From positions 1 through 64,000 of the forward strand of contig NZ_AGUD01000244.1 of NCBI RefSeq assembly GCF_000240225.1: a stretch of DNA of 64,000 bases, given 5' to 3'. This DNA comes from Patulibacter medicamentivorans (GTDB taxonomy: Bacteria; Actinomycetota; Thermoleophilia; Solirubrobacterales; Solirubrobacteraceae). Positions within the stretch are counted from its first letter, which is position 1. The number at the start of each line of letters is the position of its first letter. The notes beneath the pieces are model-generated. The model did not search any database. It saw nothing but the letters and a program-made list of their open reading frames with translations, and was not told the DNA's origin. Position numbers and translations under genes: made by a program. Of this stretch, positions 15,729 through 24,049 are shown in pieces.

Positions 15729-15802
15729 CGGGGCGTAGCGCAGCCTGGTAGCGCACCGGCTTTGGGTGCCGGGGGTCGCCGGTTCGAATCCGGCCGCCCC
15801 GA
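15729..15802 (+). tRNA. tRNA-Pro (UGG)
   Basis: A 74-base cloverleaf. The acceptor stem CGGGGCG pairs with CGCCCCG (15795-15801). The anticodon stem CCGGC/GCCGG holds the loop TTTGGGT with anticodon TGG at 15763-15765, and the T-arm contains GGTTCGAATCC. The 3' CCA is not encoded, so the CCA-adding enzyme at the window start is needed. Confidence 0.96.
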
Positions 15803-15890
15803 CTGACGAACGCCGTCCGACGACGAGCGGCCGGGCCCGGTGGAGACGCCGGATCCGGCCGCTCGCGGACCGGATCGGGAAGGGAACGCC

Positions 15891-15896
15891 TAATCT
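15891..15896 (+). promoter_or_regulatory. possible -10 element of the peroxiredoxin gene
   Basis: TAATCT lies about 118 bases before the ATG. This would give a leader of about 110 bases, in contrast to the leaderless genes. Confidence 0.35.
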
Positions 15897-16014
15897 CCAC
15901 CCGGTTTTGGCAGAATCAGCATCGGCTCGCGGGGACGTCGATCGCTCGATGCTCCGGCCGGCCGCTCCAGAGGCTCAGATCGGCCCACGCTTCGCACCGA
16001 AGGACAGGACACCT

Positions 16015-16647
16015 ATGACGCTGCACCTCGGGGACACCGCTCCCGACTTCACCGCTGAGACCACGCAGGGCGAGGTCTCGTTCCACAGCTGGCTCGGCGA
16101 CAGCTGGGGCGTGCTGTTCTCGCACCCCGCCGACTTCACGCCGGTCTGCACCACGGAGCTCGGCCGCGTCGCCCAGCTGGCCGACGAGTTCGAGAAGCGC
16201 AACACCAAGGTGATCGCGATCTCGGTCGACCCGATCGAGGATCACGAGAAGTGGGCCTCCGACATCGAGGAGACCCAGGGCGCGAAGCCGGAGTACCCGC
16301 TGATCGGCGATCCGGAGCGGAAGGTCGCGGACCTCTACGGGATGATCCCGCCGGCCGCGGAGAACACCCAGACCGTGCGCTCGGTGTTCGTGATCGGCCC
16401 GGACAAGAAGATCAAGCTGACGCTGACCTACCCGGCCAGCACCGGTCGCAACTTCGACGAGATCCTGCGCGTGATCGACTCGCTGCAGCTGACCGCGAAG
16501 CACCGCGTCGCCACGCCGGCCGACTGGAAGCACGGCGAGGACGTGATCATCACCCCCGCCGTCAGCGACGACGAGGCCAAGGACCTGTTCCCCGGCTACA
16601 CGACGGTCAAGCCGTACCTGCGCACCACCAAGGCGCCGCAGGACTGA
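16015..16647 (+). CDS. 1-Cys peroxiredoxin (Prx6 type)
   Basis: A 210-residue peroxiredoxin that reduces hydrogen peroxide, alkyl hydroperoxides or peroxynitrite. The peroxidatic Cys45 is in HPADFTPVCTTE, the PxxxTxxC motif. No other cysteine occurs in the whole protein, so it is strictly 1-Cys and needs an external thiol for recycling. The extended C-terminal domain (about residues 160-210, ADWKHGEDVIITP...PGYTTVKPYLR) and the segment EDHEKWASDI are typical of the Prx6 subfamily. A GAAGGACAGG Shine-Dalgarno-like stretch precedes the ATG. A strong terminator follows. Confidence 0.95.
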   Translation: MTLHLGDTAPDFTAETTQGEVSFHSWLGDSWGVLFSHPADFTPVCTTELGRVAQLADEFEKRNTKVIAISVDPIEDHEKWASDIEETQGAKPEYPLIGDPERKVADLYGMIPPAAENTQTVRSVFVIGPDKKIKLTLTYPASTGRNFDEILRVIDSLQLTAKHRVATPADWKHGEDVIITPAVSDDEAKDLFPGYTTVKPYLRTTKAPQD

Positions 16648-16667
16648 TCTCGCGACGCCCGTGGGAC

Positions 16668-16698
16668 CGAGGGGCGCGGCCGTCGGCCGCGCCCCTCG
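16668..16698 (+). terminator. terminator of the peroxiredoxin gene
   Basis: A 15-bp perfect inverted repeat with a one-base centre (CGAGGGGCGCGGCCG / CGGCCGCGCCCCTCG), 21 bases after the stop and followed by TGCTTTG. Confidence 0.85.
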
Positions 16699-16830
16699 TG
16701 CTTTGCGGGCGGACGCTCCATCCCCGGCGACGGTCGTCGCGGGGCGCGGGAGCCAGCGCCCCGCCGGGTGCGATCGGGCCCGCGAGGTTCGGGATGCCGA
16801 AGCAGCGGGCCGACCTGCAAGGATTGGGGC

Positions 16831-17511
16831 GTGACGACGACCGAGGAACCACCGTCCCTCGTCGGCGACGGCACCCCGCCCGGCGGTGACGTCCGGCGCA
16901 GCGACGTGCTGCGTGCGTCGCCGCCGATGTTCCGGACGCCGCTGATCGACCGCTTCACCCGCGTCCATCCCGCGGTGCCGCTGGTCATCTTCATCCCGGC
17001 GATCGTGGTGCTGGCCGTCGTCGCGCACCGCCGCGGCGCCTCGACCGCCACCCTGGTCGGCCTGCTCGCGGCCGGATGGGTCCTCTGGGGCCTGGTCGAG
17101 TACTGGGTCCACCGGGTGCTGTTCCACTTCGAGCCCGAGCAGGGCCTCGGCGCGCGGCTGCACTGGATGGTCCACGGCGTCCACCACGACCACCCGAACG
17201 ATCCCCTGCGGCTGGTGATGCCGCCCGCCGTCTCGGTGCCGGGCACGACGCTCTTCGTGCTGGCCTTCACCGGCGCGCTCGGGGTCACCAACGGGTTGGC
17301 GCTGGGAGCCGGGTTCATCCTCGGCTACCTCGTCTACGACACCACGCACCACCACCTGCACCACCACCGGCCGCGGACCGCCGCCGGTCGCTGGCTGCGC
17401 GAGCTGCACATGCGCCACCACTTCCAGGACGACACGCGCGGCTACGGCATCAGCGCTCCCTGGTGGGACGTCGTCTTCCAGACCTTCTCGCGTCGCCAGC
17501 GGCGCTCGTAG
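16831..17511 (+). CDS. fatty acid hydroxylase/sterol desaturase-like membrane protein
   Basis: A 226-residue integral membrane protein with the histidine clusters of the di-metal fatty acid hydroxylase superfamily: EYWVHRVLFH (about residue 90), HGVHHDHPND (about 115-124), TTHHHLHHH (about 170-178) and HMRHHF (about 194-199). The layout with the RYGIS-like segment GYGISAPWWDVVFQTF matches the FA2H/CrtZ-like group, which hydroxylates acyl chains or carotenoids using O2. Two to four membrane helices are present. The product here is unknown. GTG 16831 was chosen; the frame is open upstream, but that sequence overlaps the terminator side of the peroxiredoxin gene. Confidence 0.85.
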   Translation: MTTTEEPPSLVGDGTPPGGDVRRSDVLRASPPMFRTPLIDRFTRVHPAVPLVIFIPAIVVLAVVAHRRGASTATLVGLLAAGWVLWGLVEYWVHRVLFHFEPEQGLGARLHWMVHGVHHDHPNDPLRLVMPPAVSVPGTTLFVLAFTGALGVTNGLALGAGFILGYLVYDTTHHHLHHHRPRTAAGRWLRELHMRHHFQDDTRGYGISAPWWDVVFQTFSRRQRRS

Positions 17512-17539
17512 CGCGGCCGCTGCCGGGGGCCCGGCCCGC

Positions 17540-17545
17540 TACCGT
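17540..17545 (+). promoter_or_regulatory. -10 element of the tRNA-Arg gene
   Basis: TACCGT ends 9 bases before the first base of the tRNA, implying almost no 5' leader. Confidence 0.5.
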
Positions 17546-17554
17546 GCCCACCAC

Positions 17555-17628
17555 GCCCCCGTAGCTCAGCTGGATAGAGCAGCGGCCTTCTAATCCGCCG
17601 GTCGGTGGTTCGAATCCACCCGGGGGCA
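17555..17628 (+). tRNA. tRNA-Arg (UCU)
   Basis: A 74-base cloverleaf. The acceptor GCCCCCG pairs with CGGGGGC (17621-17627), the D-arm is GCTCAGCTGGATAGAGC, and the anticodon loop CTTCTAA carries TCT at 17589-17591. The T-arm is GGTGGTTCGAATCCACC. The closing pair of the anticodon stem is a C-T mismatch (31-39), which is unusual. No CCA is encoded. Confidence 0.93.
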
Positions 17629-17715
17629 TCCACCCGCGGACGTTTCGGCGAACGGCACCCGCCCGCCCCCGGCGGGTGGAGCCGCACTTGGAGGGCATCG
17701 GTGCGGGTCGGCCTG

Positions 17716-17721
17716 TACCCT
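17716..17721 (+). promoter_or_regulatory. -10 element of the tRNA-His gene
   Basis: TACCCT is 12 bases before the tRNA. The same hexamer precedes several protein genes in this window. Confidence 0.5.
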
Positions 17722-17732
17722 CCACACGACGC

Positions 17733-17806
17733 GGCGGACGTAGCTCAGTTGGTAGAGCTCCTGGTTGTGATCCAGGCGGTCGCGGGTTCGAGTCCCGTCG
17801 TTCGCC
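17733..17806 (+). tRNA. tRNA-His (GUG), including G-1
   Basis: The acceptor GCGGACG (17734-17740) pairs with CGTTCGC (17799-17805) with one G-T wobble. An encoded G at 17733 can pair with discriminator C17806, as expected for histidine tRNA. The anticodon stem CCTGG/CCAGG holds the loop TTGTGAT with GTG at 17767-17769. No CCA is encoded. Confidence 0.96.
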
Positions 17807-17817
17807 CCTCGTCGCCG

Positions 17818-17840
17818 ACGCCGCTGCCCCGCAGCGGCGT
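17818..17840 (+). terminator. terminator of the tRNA-His gene
   Basis: A 10-bp perfect stem (ACGCCGCTGC / GCAGCGGCGT) with a CCC loop, 11 bases after the tRNA, followed by TCTGCGTT. Confidence 0.85.
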
Positions 17841-18028
17841 TCTGCGTTCAGGGACGCGGCGCGATCGTGAGGATTCCTTGCGCACCGCAACTCTTCCGGC
17901 GACGGCCGGTTTCGAGGGAGTGCAGGGTCGCGCTGGCCGCACGACGTCCGCGAGGACGAAGCGTGCCGATCGGCACCGGACGTGCGCCGGCCGCGCCCCG
18001 AGATCCCCCCGATCCAGGAGGAACACCC

Positions 18029-18778
18029 ATGTCCCGTCTCCGGGCCATTCTTCGCGACACCCGTGGTCGCGTCCTGACCGTCCTCGCCGCCACGCTTGCG
18101 GCCGTCGCCGTCGCATCGCCGTTGGCGATCGGCGCCGGCGAGGGCTCGACCCTCAAGGGCGGCGAGCGCAACCCCTCGGGTGGGCGCGCGCTCAGCAGCG
18201 AGACCCAGGTGATCGCGTCCAACTCGAGCTTCGGCACCCGCCAGTCGAACAAGGGCAGCGGCGGCGGCGCGATCTACGGCTGCCGTGCGCCGCTCGGCAA
18301 CGAGGGCTGCATCGAGGCCTCGAACCTGTCCAGCGGCAACGCGTTCAAGTTCCGCTTCCGCGGCGAGTCGGGCGGCTCGATCACGACCTCGGGCACCAAC
18401 AAGGCCGAGGCCAAGCCGTTCACCACCAACGCCCTCGGCGTGGCCGACGGCCTCAACGCCGACAAGGTCGACGGCAAGGACGCCAACCAGATCGTCGAGG
18501 ACACCCTCGCCCGGACCAAGATCGCGGTCGTCTCCGCCGACGGCAAGATCGCCAACCAGCGCGGCCTGACCGCCGCCGTCAAGGAGGACACCGGCAAGTA
18601 CCTCGTGACCGCCGACGGCGACATCTCGAAGTGCGTGCCGAACGTCACCGCCTACGGCACCGCCCCGGGAGCCAACGCGGCCCTCGAGCCGGTCGGCACC
18701 ACCCAGCTGCGGGTCTACACCCAGACCAGCGCCGGCACCGCGGCCGACCGCCAGTTCGCGATCACCGTCAACTGCTGA
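18029..18778 (+). CDS. secreted protein with an NADKVDGKDA-type motif
   Basis: A 249-residue exported protein. The start at the ATG at 18029 is fixed by AGGAGG 8 bases before it and by the signal peptide (basic MSRLRAILRDTRGR, then a hydrophobic stretch to about residue 36). The segment GVADGLNADKVDGKDANQIVE (residues about 135-155) resembles the linker repeats in many exported proteins of Thermoleophilia and other actinobacteria, often before a coiled-coil or tail-fibre-like domain. Four cysteines (GCRAPLGNEGC, SKCVP, VNC-end) suggest disulfides. The C-terminal cysteine is the last residue. Function unknown; surface or matrix protein is the likely class. Confidence 0.75.
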   Translation: MSRLRAILRDTRGRVLTVLAATLAAVAVASPLAIGAGEGSTLKGGERNPSGGRALSSETQVIASNSSFGTRQSNKGSGGGAIYGCRAPLGNEGCIEASNLSSGNAFKFRFRGESGGSITTSGTNKAEAKPFTTNALGVADGLNADKVDGKDANQIVEDTLARTKIAVVSADGKIANQRGLTAAVKEDTGKYLVTADGDISKCVPNVTAYGTAPGANAALEPVGTTQLRVYTQTSAGTAADRQFAITVNC

Positions 18779-18793
18779 TCCAGGGGACAGCGG

Positions 18794-18820
18794 CGGGCCG
18801 GCGCCCTGGGCGCCGGCCCG
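18794..18820 (+). terminator. terminator of the secreted-protein gene
   Basis: A 13-bp perfect inverted repeat (CGGGCCGGCGCCC / GGGCGCCGGCCCG) with a one-base centre, 16 bases after the stop. Confidence 0.8.
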
Positions 18821-18862
18821 AGCTCCGCGGCACGGCGCCTGGGACGGGTGCCGCGCCGCACG

Positions 18863-18904
18863 CCTCGACGGCCCGGCGCTCGCGTCGGGCCGTCGTCGTT
18901 CCCG
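18863..18904. terminator. terminator family B, copy 1
   Basis: The stem GACGGCCCG / CGGGCCGTC (18867-18875 and 18886-18894) is flanked by CCT on the left and GTCGTTCCCG on the right. The same outer arms and the same right tail recur at 39209-39270 after rpmA with a different, longer inner part. Here it lies between a plus gene end and a minus gene end. Confidence 0.65.
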
Positions 18905-18928
18905 CCCGCGCCGCGGCCGGCGGCGGGC

Positions 18929-19093
18929 TCAGCGCCCGCCGAGCCGCCGCCCGACGGCCCGCGCGAGCCGTTGGCGGGCGCCGACGGCGGCGTACGCGGA
19001 GAGGTCCAGGAGGGTCCCCGCGAGCTGGCCGAGCGGCCCCGACGCGAACGCCAGCAGCGCGCGGTCCAATGGTGAGGGAGCCCGATCGCTCAT
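18929..19093 (-). CDS. hypothetical 54-residue protein divergent from tig
   Basis: A short open frame starting MSDRAPSPLDRALLAFASGP, followed by a mildly hydrophobic amphipathic stretch (LGQLAGTLLDLSAYAAVGAR) and a basic tail ending RRLGGR. It stops at 18929, just before the family-B hairpin, which would terminate it. The start is 24 bases from the trigger-factor start on the other strand, so the two share a compact divergent promoter region. No known family was recognised. Coding character is supported by the GC pattern only. Confidence 0.5.
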   Translation of the reverse strand: MSDRAPSPLDRALLAFASGPLGQLAGTLLDLSAYAAVGARQRLARAVGRRLGGR

Positions 19094-19100
19094 CGCGAGC

Positions 19101-19106
19101 TATCGT
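19101..19106 (+). promoter_or_regulatory. -10-like element of tig
   Basis: TATCGT is 11 bases before the ATG at 19118, implying a leader of only a few bases. Confidence 0.45.
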
Positions 19107-19117
19107 TGCCGATCCTC

Positions 19118-20560
19118 ATGTCCACCGTCACGACGACCGTCACCGAGCTTCCCGAGTCCCGCGTCAAGGTCGAGGCCGAGGTGACTCCCAAGGCGCTCGA
19201 GCAGGCTCTGCTCGAGACGGCCAAGGTCCTCTCCCGCGATCTCCGCGTTCCCGGCTTCCGCAAGGGCAAGGTCCCGCCGCCGGTCGTCCTGCGCCGCTAC
19301 GGCCGCGAGGCCGTGCTCGACGAGGCGCTGCGCCGCTCGATGGGCGAGTGGCTGGCGGCGGCCGTCGAGGACGCCAAGCTCAGCACCGTCGGCGAGCCGA
19401 GCGTCAACATCGGCTCCGCGCCGAAGGCTGGCGAGGGCGTCAAGTTCGACTTCGAGATCGGCGTCCGCCCGGCCGCCAAGCTCGGCGACACGAAGAAGAT
19501 CGAGGTCGGCCGCCGCGAGGCCGTCGCCTCCGACGAGCGCGTCGACGCCGACCTCGAGCAGCTGCGCGAGCGGCACGCCAAGCTCGAGCCGGTCGATCGC
19601 CCGGCGGCCGAGGGCGACACCGTCCTGGTCAGCTTCGTCGGCCGCATCGACGGCGAGGAGTTCGAGGGCGGCGCCGGCCGCGACCAGCTGATCGAGCTGG
19701 GCTCCGGCCGCCTGATCCCCGGCTTCGAGGACCAGCTCCAGGGCGCCGTCAAGGACGAGGAGCGCGACGTCCGCGTCAACTTCCCCGACGACTACGGCGC
19801 CGAGCACCTGCAGGGCGCCGAGGCCGTCTTCGCCGTCACGGTCCACGAGGTCCAGGAGCGCAAGCTCCCCGAGCTCGACGACAGCTTCGCCGAGGAGGCC
19901 GCCGGCGCCGACTCGCTCGCCGAGCTGCGCGACGAGATCGCCGAGCGGCTCAAGGAGCAGGACGAGGCCTCGATCGAGAGCCAGTTCCGCGAGGCGGTCA
20001 TCGACACGCTGACCCTTGCCGCCGAGGTCGAGGTCCCGGACTCGCTGGCCGAGGCCCGCGCCGGCGAGCTGCTCGAGCGCACGCTGCACCAGCTCTCCCA
20101 CCAGGGGATCTCGCGCGAGCTCTACTTCCAGATGGCCGGCAAGACCGAGGCCGAGCTGGTCGCCGAGGCGCGCCCGGAGGCCGCTCGCAGCCTTCGCCGC
20201 GAGGCCGCCGTCAACGCCTACGTCGAGGCCGAGGGCATCGACCCCGCCGAGGGCGACCTGCTCGACGCGATCACCGGCCCGGCCGCCCAGCAGGGCACCA
20301 CGCCGGAGAAGCTGCTCAAGCGGCTCACCAACCAGGGCCACCTGGACGAGCTGAAGTCCGACGTCGCCGAGCAGCAGGCGATCGAGCGCCTCGTCGAGGG
20401 CGCGACCGCCGTCTCGGTCGAGGACGCCAAGGCCAAGGGCCTGCTCTGGACCCCGATCCCGGGGGACGAGGAGGACACCGGTGGCCGCCCGTGGGTCGCC
20501 GAGGAGCGCGCCGCCCGCGCCGCCGCCGAGGCATCCGAGGACGAGGGCTCGAAGGACTGA
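19118..20560 (+). CDS. tig: trigger factor
   Basis: A 480-residue ribosome-associated chaperone and peptidyl-prolyl isomerase. The order is the expected one: an N-terminal ribosome-binding domain with the signature VPGFRKGKVPPPVV (residues about 46-60), an FKBP-type PPIase domain (about 165-245, EGDTVLVSFVGRIDGEEFEGG), and a long helical C-terminal chaperone domain. The tail is acidic (about the last 25 residues). ATG 19118 was chosen over the in-frame TTG 19106 because the -10-like TATCGT at 19101 would leave TTG partly inside the promoter. It is upstream of clpP-clpX in the classic tig-clpP-clpX order, but a terminator separates tig from clpP. Confidence 0.96.
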   Translation: MSTVTTTVTELPESRVKVEAEVTPKALEQALLETAKVLSRDLRVPGFRKGKVPPPVVLRRYGREAVLDEALRRSMGEWLAAAVEDAKLSTVGEPSVNIGSAPKAGEGVKFDFEIGVRPAAKLGDTKKIEVGRREAVASDERVDADLEQLRERHAKLEPVDRPAAEGDTVLVSFVGRIDGEEFEGGAGRDQLIELGSGRLIPGFEDQLQGAVKDEERDVRVNFPDDYGAEHLQGAEAVFAVTVHEVQERKLPELDDSFAEEAAGADSLAELRDEIAERLKEQDEASIESQFREAVIDTLTLAAEVEVPDSLAEARAGELLERTLHQLSHQGISRELYFQMAGKTEAELVAEARPEAARSLRREAAVNAYVEAEGIDPAEGDLLDAITGPAAQQGTTPEKLLKRLTNQGHLDELKSDVAEQQAIERLVEGATAVSVEDAKAKGLLWTPIPGDEEDTGGRPWVAEERAARAAAEASEDEGSKD

Positions 20561-20572
20561 CGCCGCCGCGAC

Positions 20573-20597
20573 CGCCGCCACGGCGTCCGTGGCGGCG
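20573..20597 (+). terminator. terminator after tig
   Basis: An 11-bp perfect stem (CGCCGCCACGG / CCGTGGCGGCG) with a CGT loop, 13 bases after the stop. Confidence 0.75.
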
Positions 20598-20617
20598 GGA
20601 CCGCGAAGACCGGTTGG

Positions 20618-20623
20618 TAGGCT
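20618..20623 (+). promoter_or_regulatory. possible -10 element of clpP
   Basis: TAGGCT between the tig terminator and clpP would give a leader of about 95 bases containing a short CCTGC/GCAGG hairpin near 20670. Confidence 0.35.
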
Positions 20624-20725
20624 CCGACCGGGTCGATCCGAACCCCGGTAGCCGCTGCGTCCACCTGCCAGGCAGGCGGGGCGGGCGGGATCACCATTCA
20701 GCACAGCGAAGAGGGAATCTCCCGC

Positions 20726-21310
20726 ATGAGTCCACTGGTCCCCATGGTCGTCGAGCAGACGTCGCGCGGTGAGCGCGCGTTCGACATCTACAGCCGCCTG
20801 CTCAACGAGCGGATCATCTTCCTGGGGACCCCGGTCGACGACCAGATCGCCAACCTGATCGTCGCCCAGCTGCTGCACCTGGCCTCGGACGACGAGGACA
20901 AGGACATCTCGCTCTACATCAACTCGCCGGGCGGGTCGGTCTACGCCGGGCTGGCGATCTACGACACGATGCAGTTCATCAAGCCGCAGGTGCGGACGAT
21001 CTGCGTCGGGATCGCGATGTCGATGGGCGCCGTGATCCTCGCCGGCGGCGCGAAGGGCAAGCGGATGTCGCTGCCGAACTCGAAGATCCTGATCCACCAG
21101 GTCAGCTCCGGGTTCCAGGGCCAGGCGACCGATGTCGAGATCCACGCGAAGGAGATCATCGATCTCCGTGGAAAGCTCGACGAGATCATCGCCCACCACT
21201 CCGGCCAGCCGCTGGAGAAGGTCAAGGGCGACACCGAGCGCGACTACTTCATGGACCCGGAAGAGGCCGTGGCCTACGGGATCATCGACCGGGTGATCGA
21301 CAAGGCCTGA
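20726..21310 (+). CDS. clpP: ATP-dependent Clp protease proteolytic subunit
   Basis: A 194-residue serine peptidase that forms the double-heptamer chamber degrading proteins delivered by ClpX. The triad is visible: Ser99 in GIAMSMGAV, His124 in LIHQ and Asp173 in TERDYF. The length is normal, with only a short N-terminal propeptide-like segment. A GAAGAGGGA purine stretch precedes the ATG. clpX follows after 61 bases. Only one clpP copy lies here; actinobacteria often have a second, and its presence elsewhere is unknown. Confidence 0.97.
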   Translation: MSPLVPMVVEQTSRGERAFDIYSRLLNERIIFLGTPVDDQIANLIVAQLLHLASDDEDKDISLYINSPGGSVYAGLAIYDTMQFIKPQVRTICVGIAMSMGAVILAGGAKGKRMSLPNSKILIHQVSSGFQGQATDVEIHAKEIIDLRGKLDEIIAHHSGQPLEKVKGDTERDYFMDPEEAVAYGIIDRVIDKA

Positions 21311-21371
21311 CGCCGGCGCTCGGCCGTCGTCGTCCCGACCACCAGCACCACGACCGGAGAAGGAGACTGAG

Positions 21372-22655
<1,284 letters not shown>

Positions 22656-22672
22656 CGCGTCCGGCGACCTCG

Positions 22673-22678
22673 TACGCT
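22673..22678 (+). promoter_or_regulatory. -10-like element, leaderless type
   Basis: TACGCT ends 6 bases before the ATG at 22685. Confidence 0.45.
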
Positions 22679-22684
22679 TCGGGC

Positions 22685-22981
22685 ATGTCCCTGATTCGTC
22701 GTGGCACCGGCCGGGTCGTCGGCCGCAAGGTGCTGCCCTGGCTGCTGTTGCTGGACCTCCTGCGCGAGACGCACGCCCACTGGCAGGACCAGCTGACGGA
22801 CAAGGAGCGTCGGCGACTGACCGAGCTGCTGCGGACCAGCAAGGGCCGGCCGTCGAACCTCAGCGACCGCCAGCGGCGCGAGGTCCGCGAGCTGGCCGGC
22901 AAGCTGGACCTGCTGGCCCTCGGCAAGCGGGCGGCGCTGACGACCGCCGGCGCCAAGGTCGGCCGCAAGGGCCGGCGCTAG
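22685..22981 (+). CDS. hypothetical 98-residue basic protein
   Basis: A small, strongly basic protein. The N-terminal part ([20 protein letters not shown]) includes a short hydrophobic stretch [10 protein letters not shown]. The middle is a charged helix with the repeated pattern [20 protein letters not shown] and [17 protein letters not shown], two similar helical units of about 20 residues. The end is Arg/Lys rich. This looks like a nucleic-acid- or membrane-associated helical protein. I do not recognise a family. The leaderless-type -10 element supports the start. It lies between clpX and a convergent hydrolase gene. Confidence 0.65.
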   Translation: MSLIRRGTGRVVGRKVLPWLLLLDLLRETHAHWQDQLTDKERRRLTELLRTSKGRPSNLSDRQRREVRELAGKLDLLALGKRAALTTAGAKVGRKGRR

Positions 22982-23039
22982 CCGCTTCGGCGTTCCGGTC
23001 GCTGGCGGTCCGCGACGCGGCAACCGCCTGATCCCCCTC

Positions 23040-23058
23040 CCGGCCCGCCCCTGGCCGG
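23040..23058. terminator. small hairpin between convergent genes
   Basis: A 6-bp stem CCGGCC/GGCCGG with a 7-base loop, 7 bases before the 3' end of the hydrolase gene. Confidence 0.4.
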
Positions 23059-23064
23059 GGCTGG

Positions 23065-23889
23065 CTAGTCCCCGACGGCGGCCGTCAGCAGGCCATCCTC
23101 GGCCGCCCCGACGGCGGCGCGGATCCGGGCGACGACGGCCTCGGGCTCGTCGAACATCGGCAGGTGGCCGGCGTTGGGCAGGTGGTGCTGGTGGACGGTG
23201 TCGGGCAGCGGCGTCCGCGGCGGGGTGACGAGCCGGTCGCGGCCGCACCAGACCAGGTGGACGGGCAGGGACGCGGCCAGTTCGGCAAGGCGGGAGCGGT
23301 CGAAGACGTTGGCGCGCATCGCGGCGTCGACGCGGGCGAAGTCGGGAGCGCCGACGTAGCCGCGGATCAGCGCCAGGGCGTCGCGGTGCTCGATCCGGTC
23401 GAGCCCGCCGAGGATCCCTCCGAGCACCTGGACCCGCAGCGGCGGGACGCGCAGCAGCGGCGACAGCAGCGGTCCGAGCCTGCGGCCGACGCGGCGGGCG
23501 CTGCCGCTCGCCGGCGCCAGCGGCTTCGACCAGAAGCCGGCGGGCGCCAGCGCCACGACCGAACGCGCGCGGCCGAGCAGCGCCAGCTCGAGCGCCGTCC
23601 AGCCGCCGAGCGAGACGCCGACCACGTGGAGCCGCTCCAGGCCCTCGTGGTCGAGCATCGCGGCGACGGCCGCCGCCAGCGCCGGCGGGGTCGGGGCGAC
23701 CGCTGCCGGCAGCGGGGGAGAGGCGCCGAACCCGGGCAGCTCGGCGACCAGGACGTCGCGGTTTCGGCGCAGCCCGTCGAGCACCGGCCGCCAGCTGTGG
23801 CGGTCGCCCCCGAGCCCGTGCAGCAGCAGGAGCGGCTCGCTCGCGCTGGTCGGGTCGCTCGCCCGATGGCGGTCCACGTGCAGGGCCAT
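23065..23889 (-). CDS. alpha/beta hydrolase
   Basis: A 274-residue alpha/beta-hydrolase fold protein. [13 protein letters not shown] (about 21-33) is the oxyanion-hole loop, GVSLGG (about 91-96) the nucleophile elbow, WCGRDRLV (about 213-220) gives the acid Asp, and [14 protein letters not shown] the catalytic His. No signal peptide is present. The substrate is unknown; the closest type by eye is the MhpC/BioH-like esterase group. The start is the ATG at 23889. It is divergent from valS with about 160 bases between starts. Confidence 0.87.
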   Translation of the reverse strand: MALHVDRHRASDPTSASEPLLLLHGLGGDRHSWRPVLDGLRRNRDVLVAELPGFGASPPLPAAVAPTPPALAAAVAAMLDHEGLERLHVVGVSLGGWTALELALLGRARSVVALAPAGFWSKPLAPASGSARRVGRRLGPLLSPLLRVPPLRVQVLGGILGGLDRIEHRDALALIRGYVGAPDFARVDAAMRANVFDRSRLAELAASLPVHLVWCGRDRLVTPPRTPLPDTVHQHHLPNAGHLPMFDEPEAVVARIRAAVGAAEDGLLTAAVGD

Positions 23890-24034
23890 CGCCGGAATCT
23901 ACGTCGTCGACCGGACCCGCGGGCGTGGCTGGACGGACGTGCCGACCGCCGGGGCGTCACCGCTGGCCGAACGGCCGGCCACCCGCCGCGACGGCGTGGG
24001 ACGGCGCGGGCCGCCGTCTTCGTGGATCGCCGCC

Positions 24035-24040
24035 TAGACT
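24035..24040 (+). promoter_or_regulatory. -10-like element of valS
   Basis: TAGACT ends 9 bases before the ATG at 24050. A leader of at most a few bases would exclude a T-box or similar attenuator. Confidence 0.45.
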
Positions 24041-24049
24041 GGATCGTTC

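Noticed and set aside
15803-16014. A small gene or ncRNA between tRNA-Pro and the peroxiredoxin gene
   Set aside because: No frame with a start signal and no stable conserved-looking structure was found; it is more simply the peroxiredoxin leader.
18848-19075. A plus-strand 75-residue open frame between the secreted protein and tig
   Set aside because: It overlaps the terminator hairpin, has Pro/Arg/Gly low complexity, and the opposite strand carries a more gene-like 54-codon frame.
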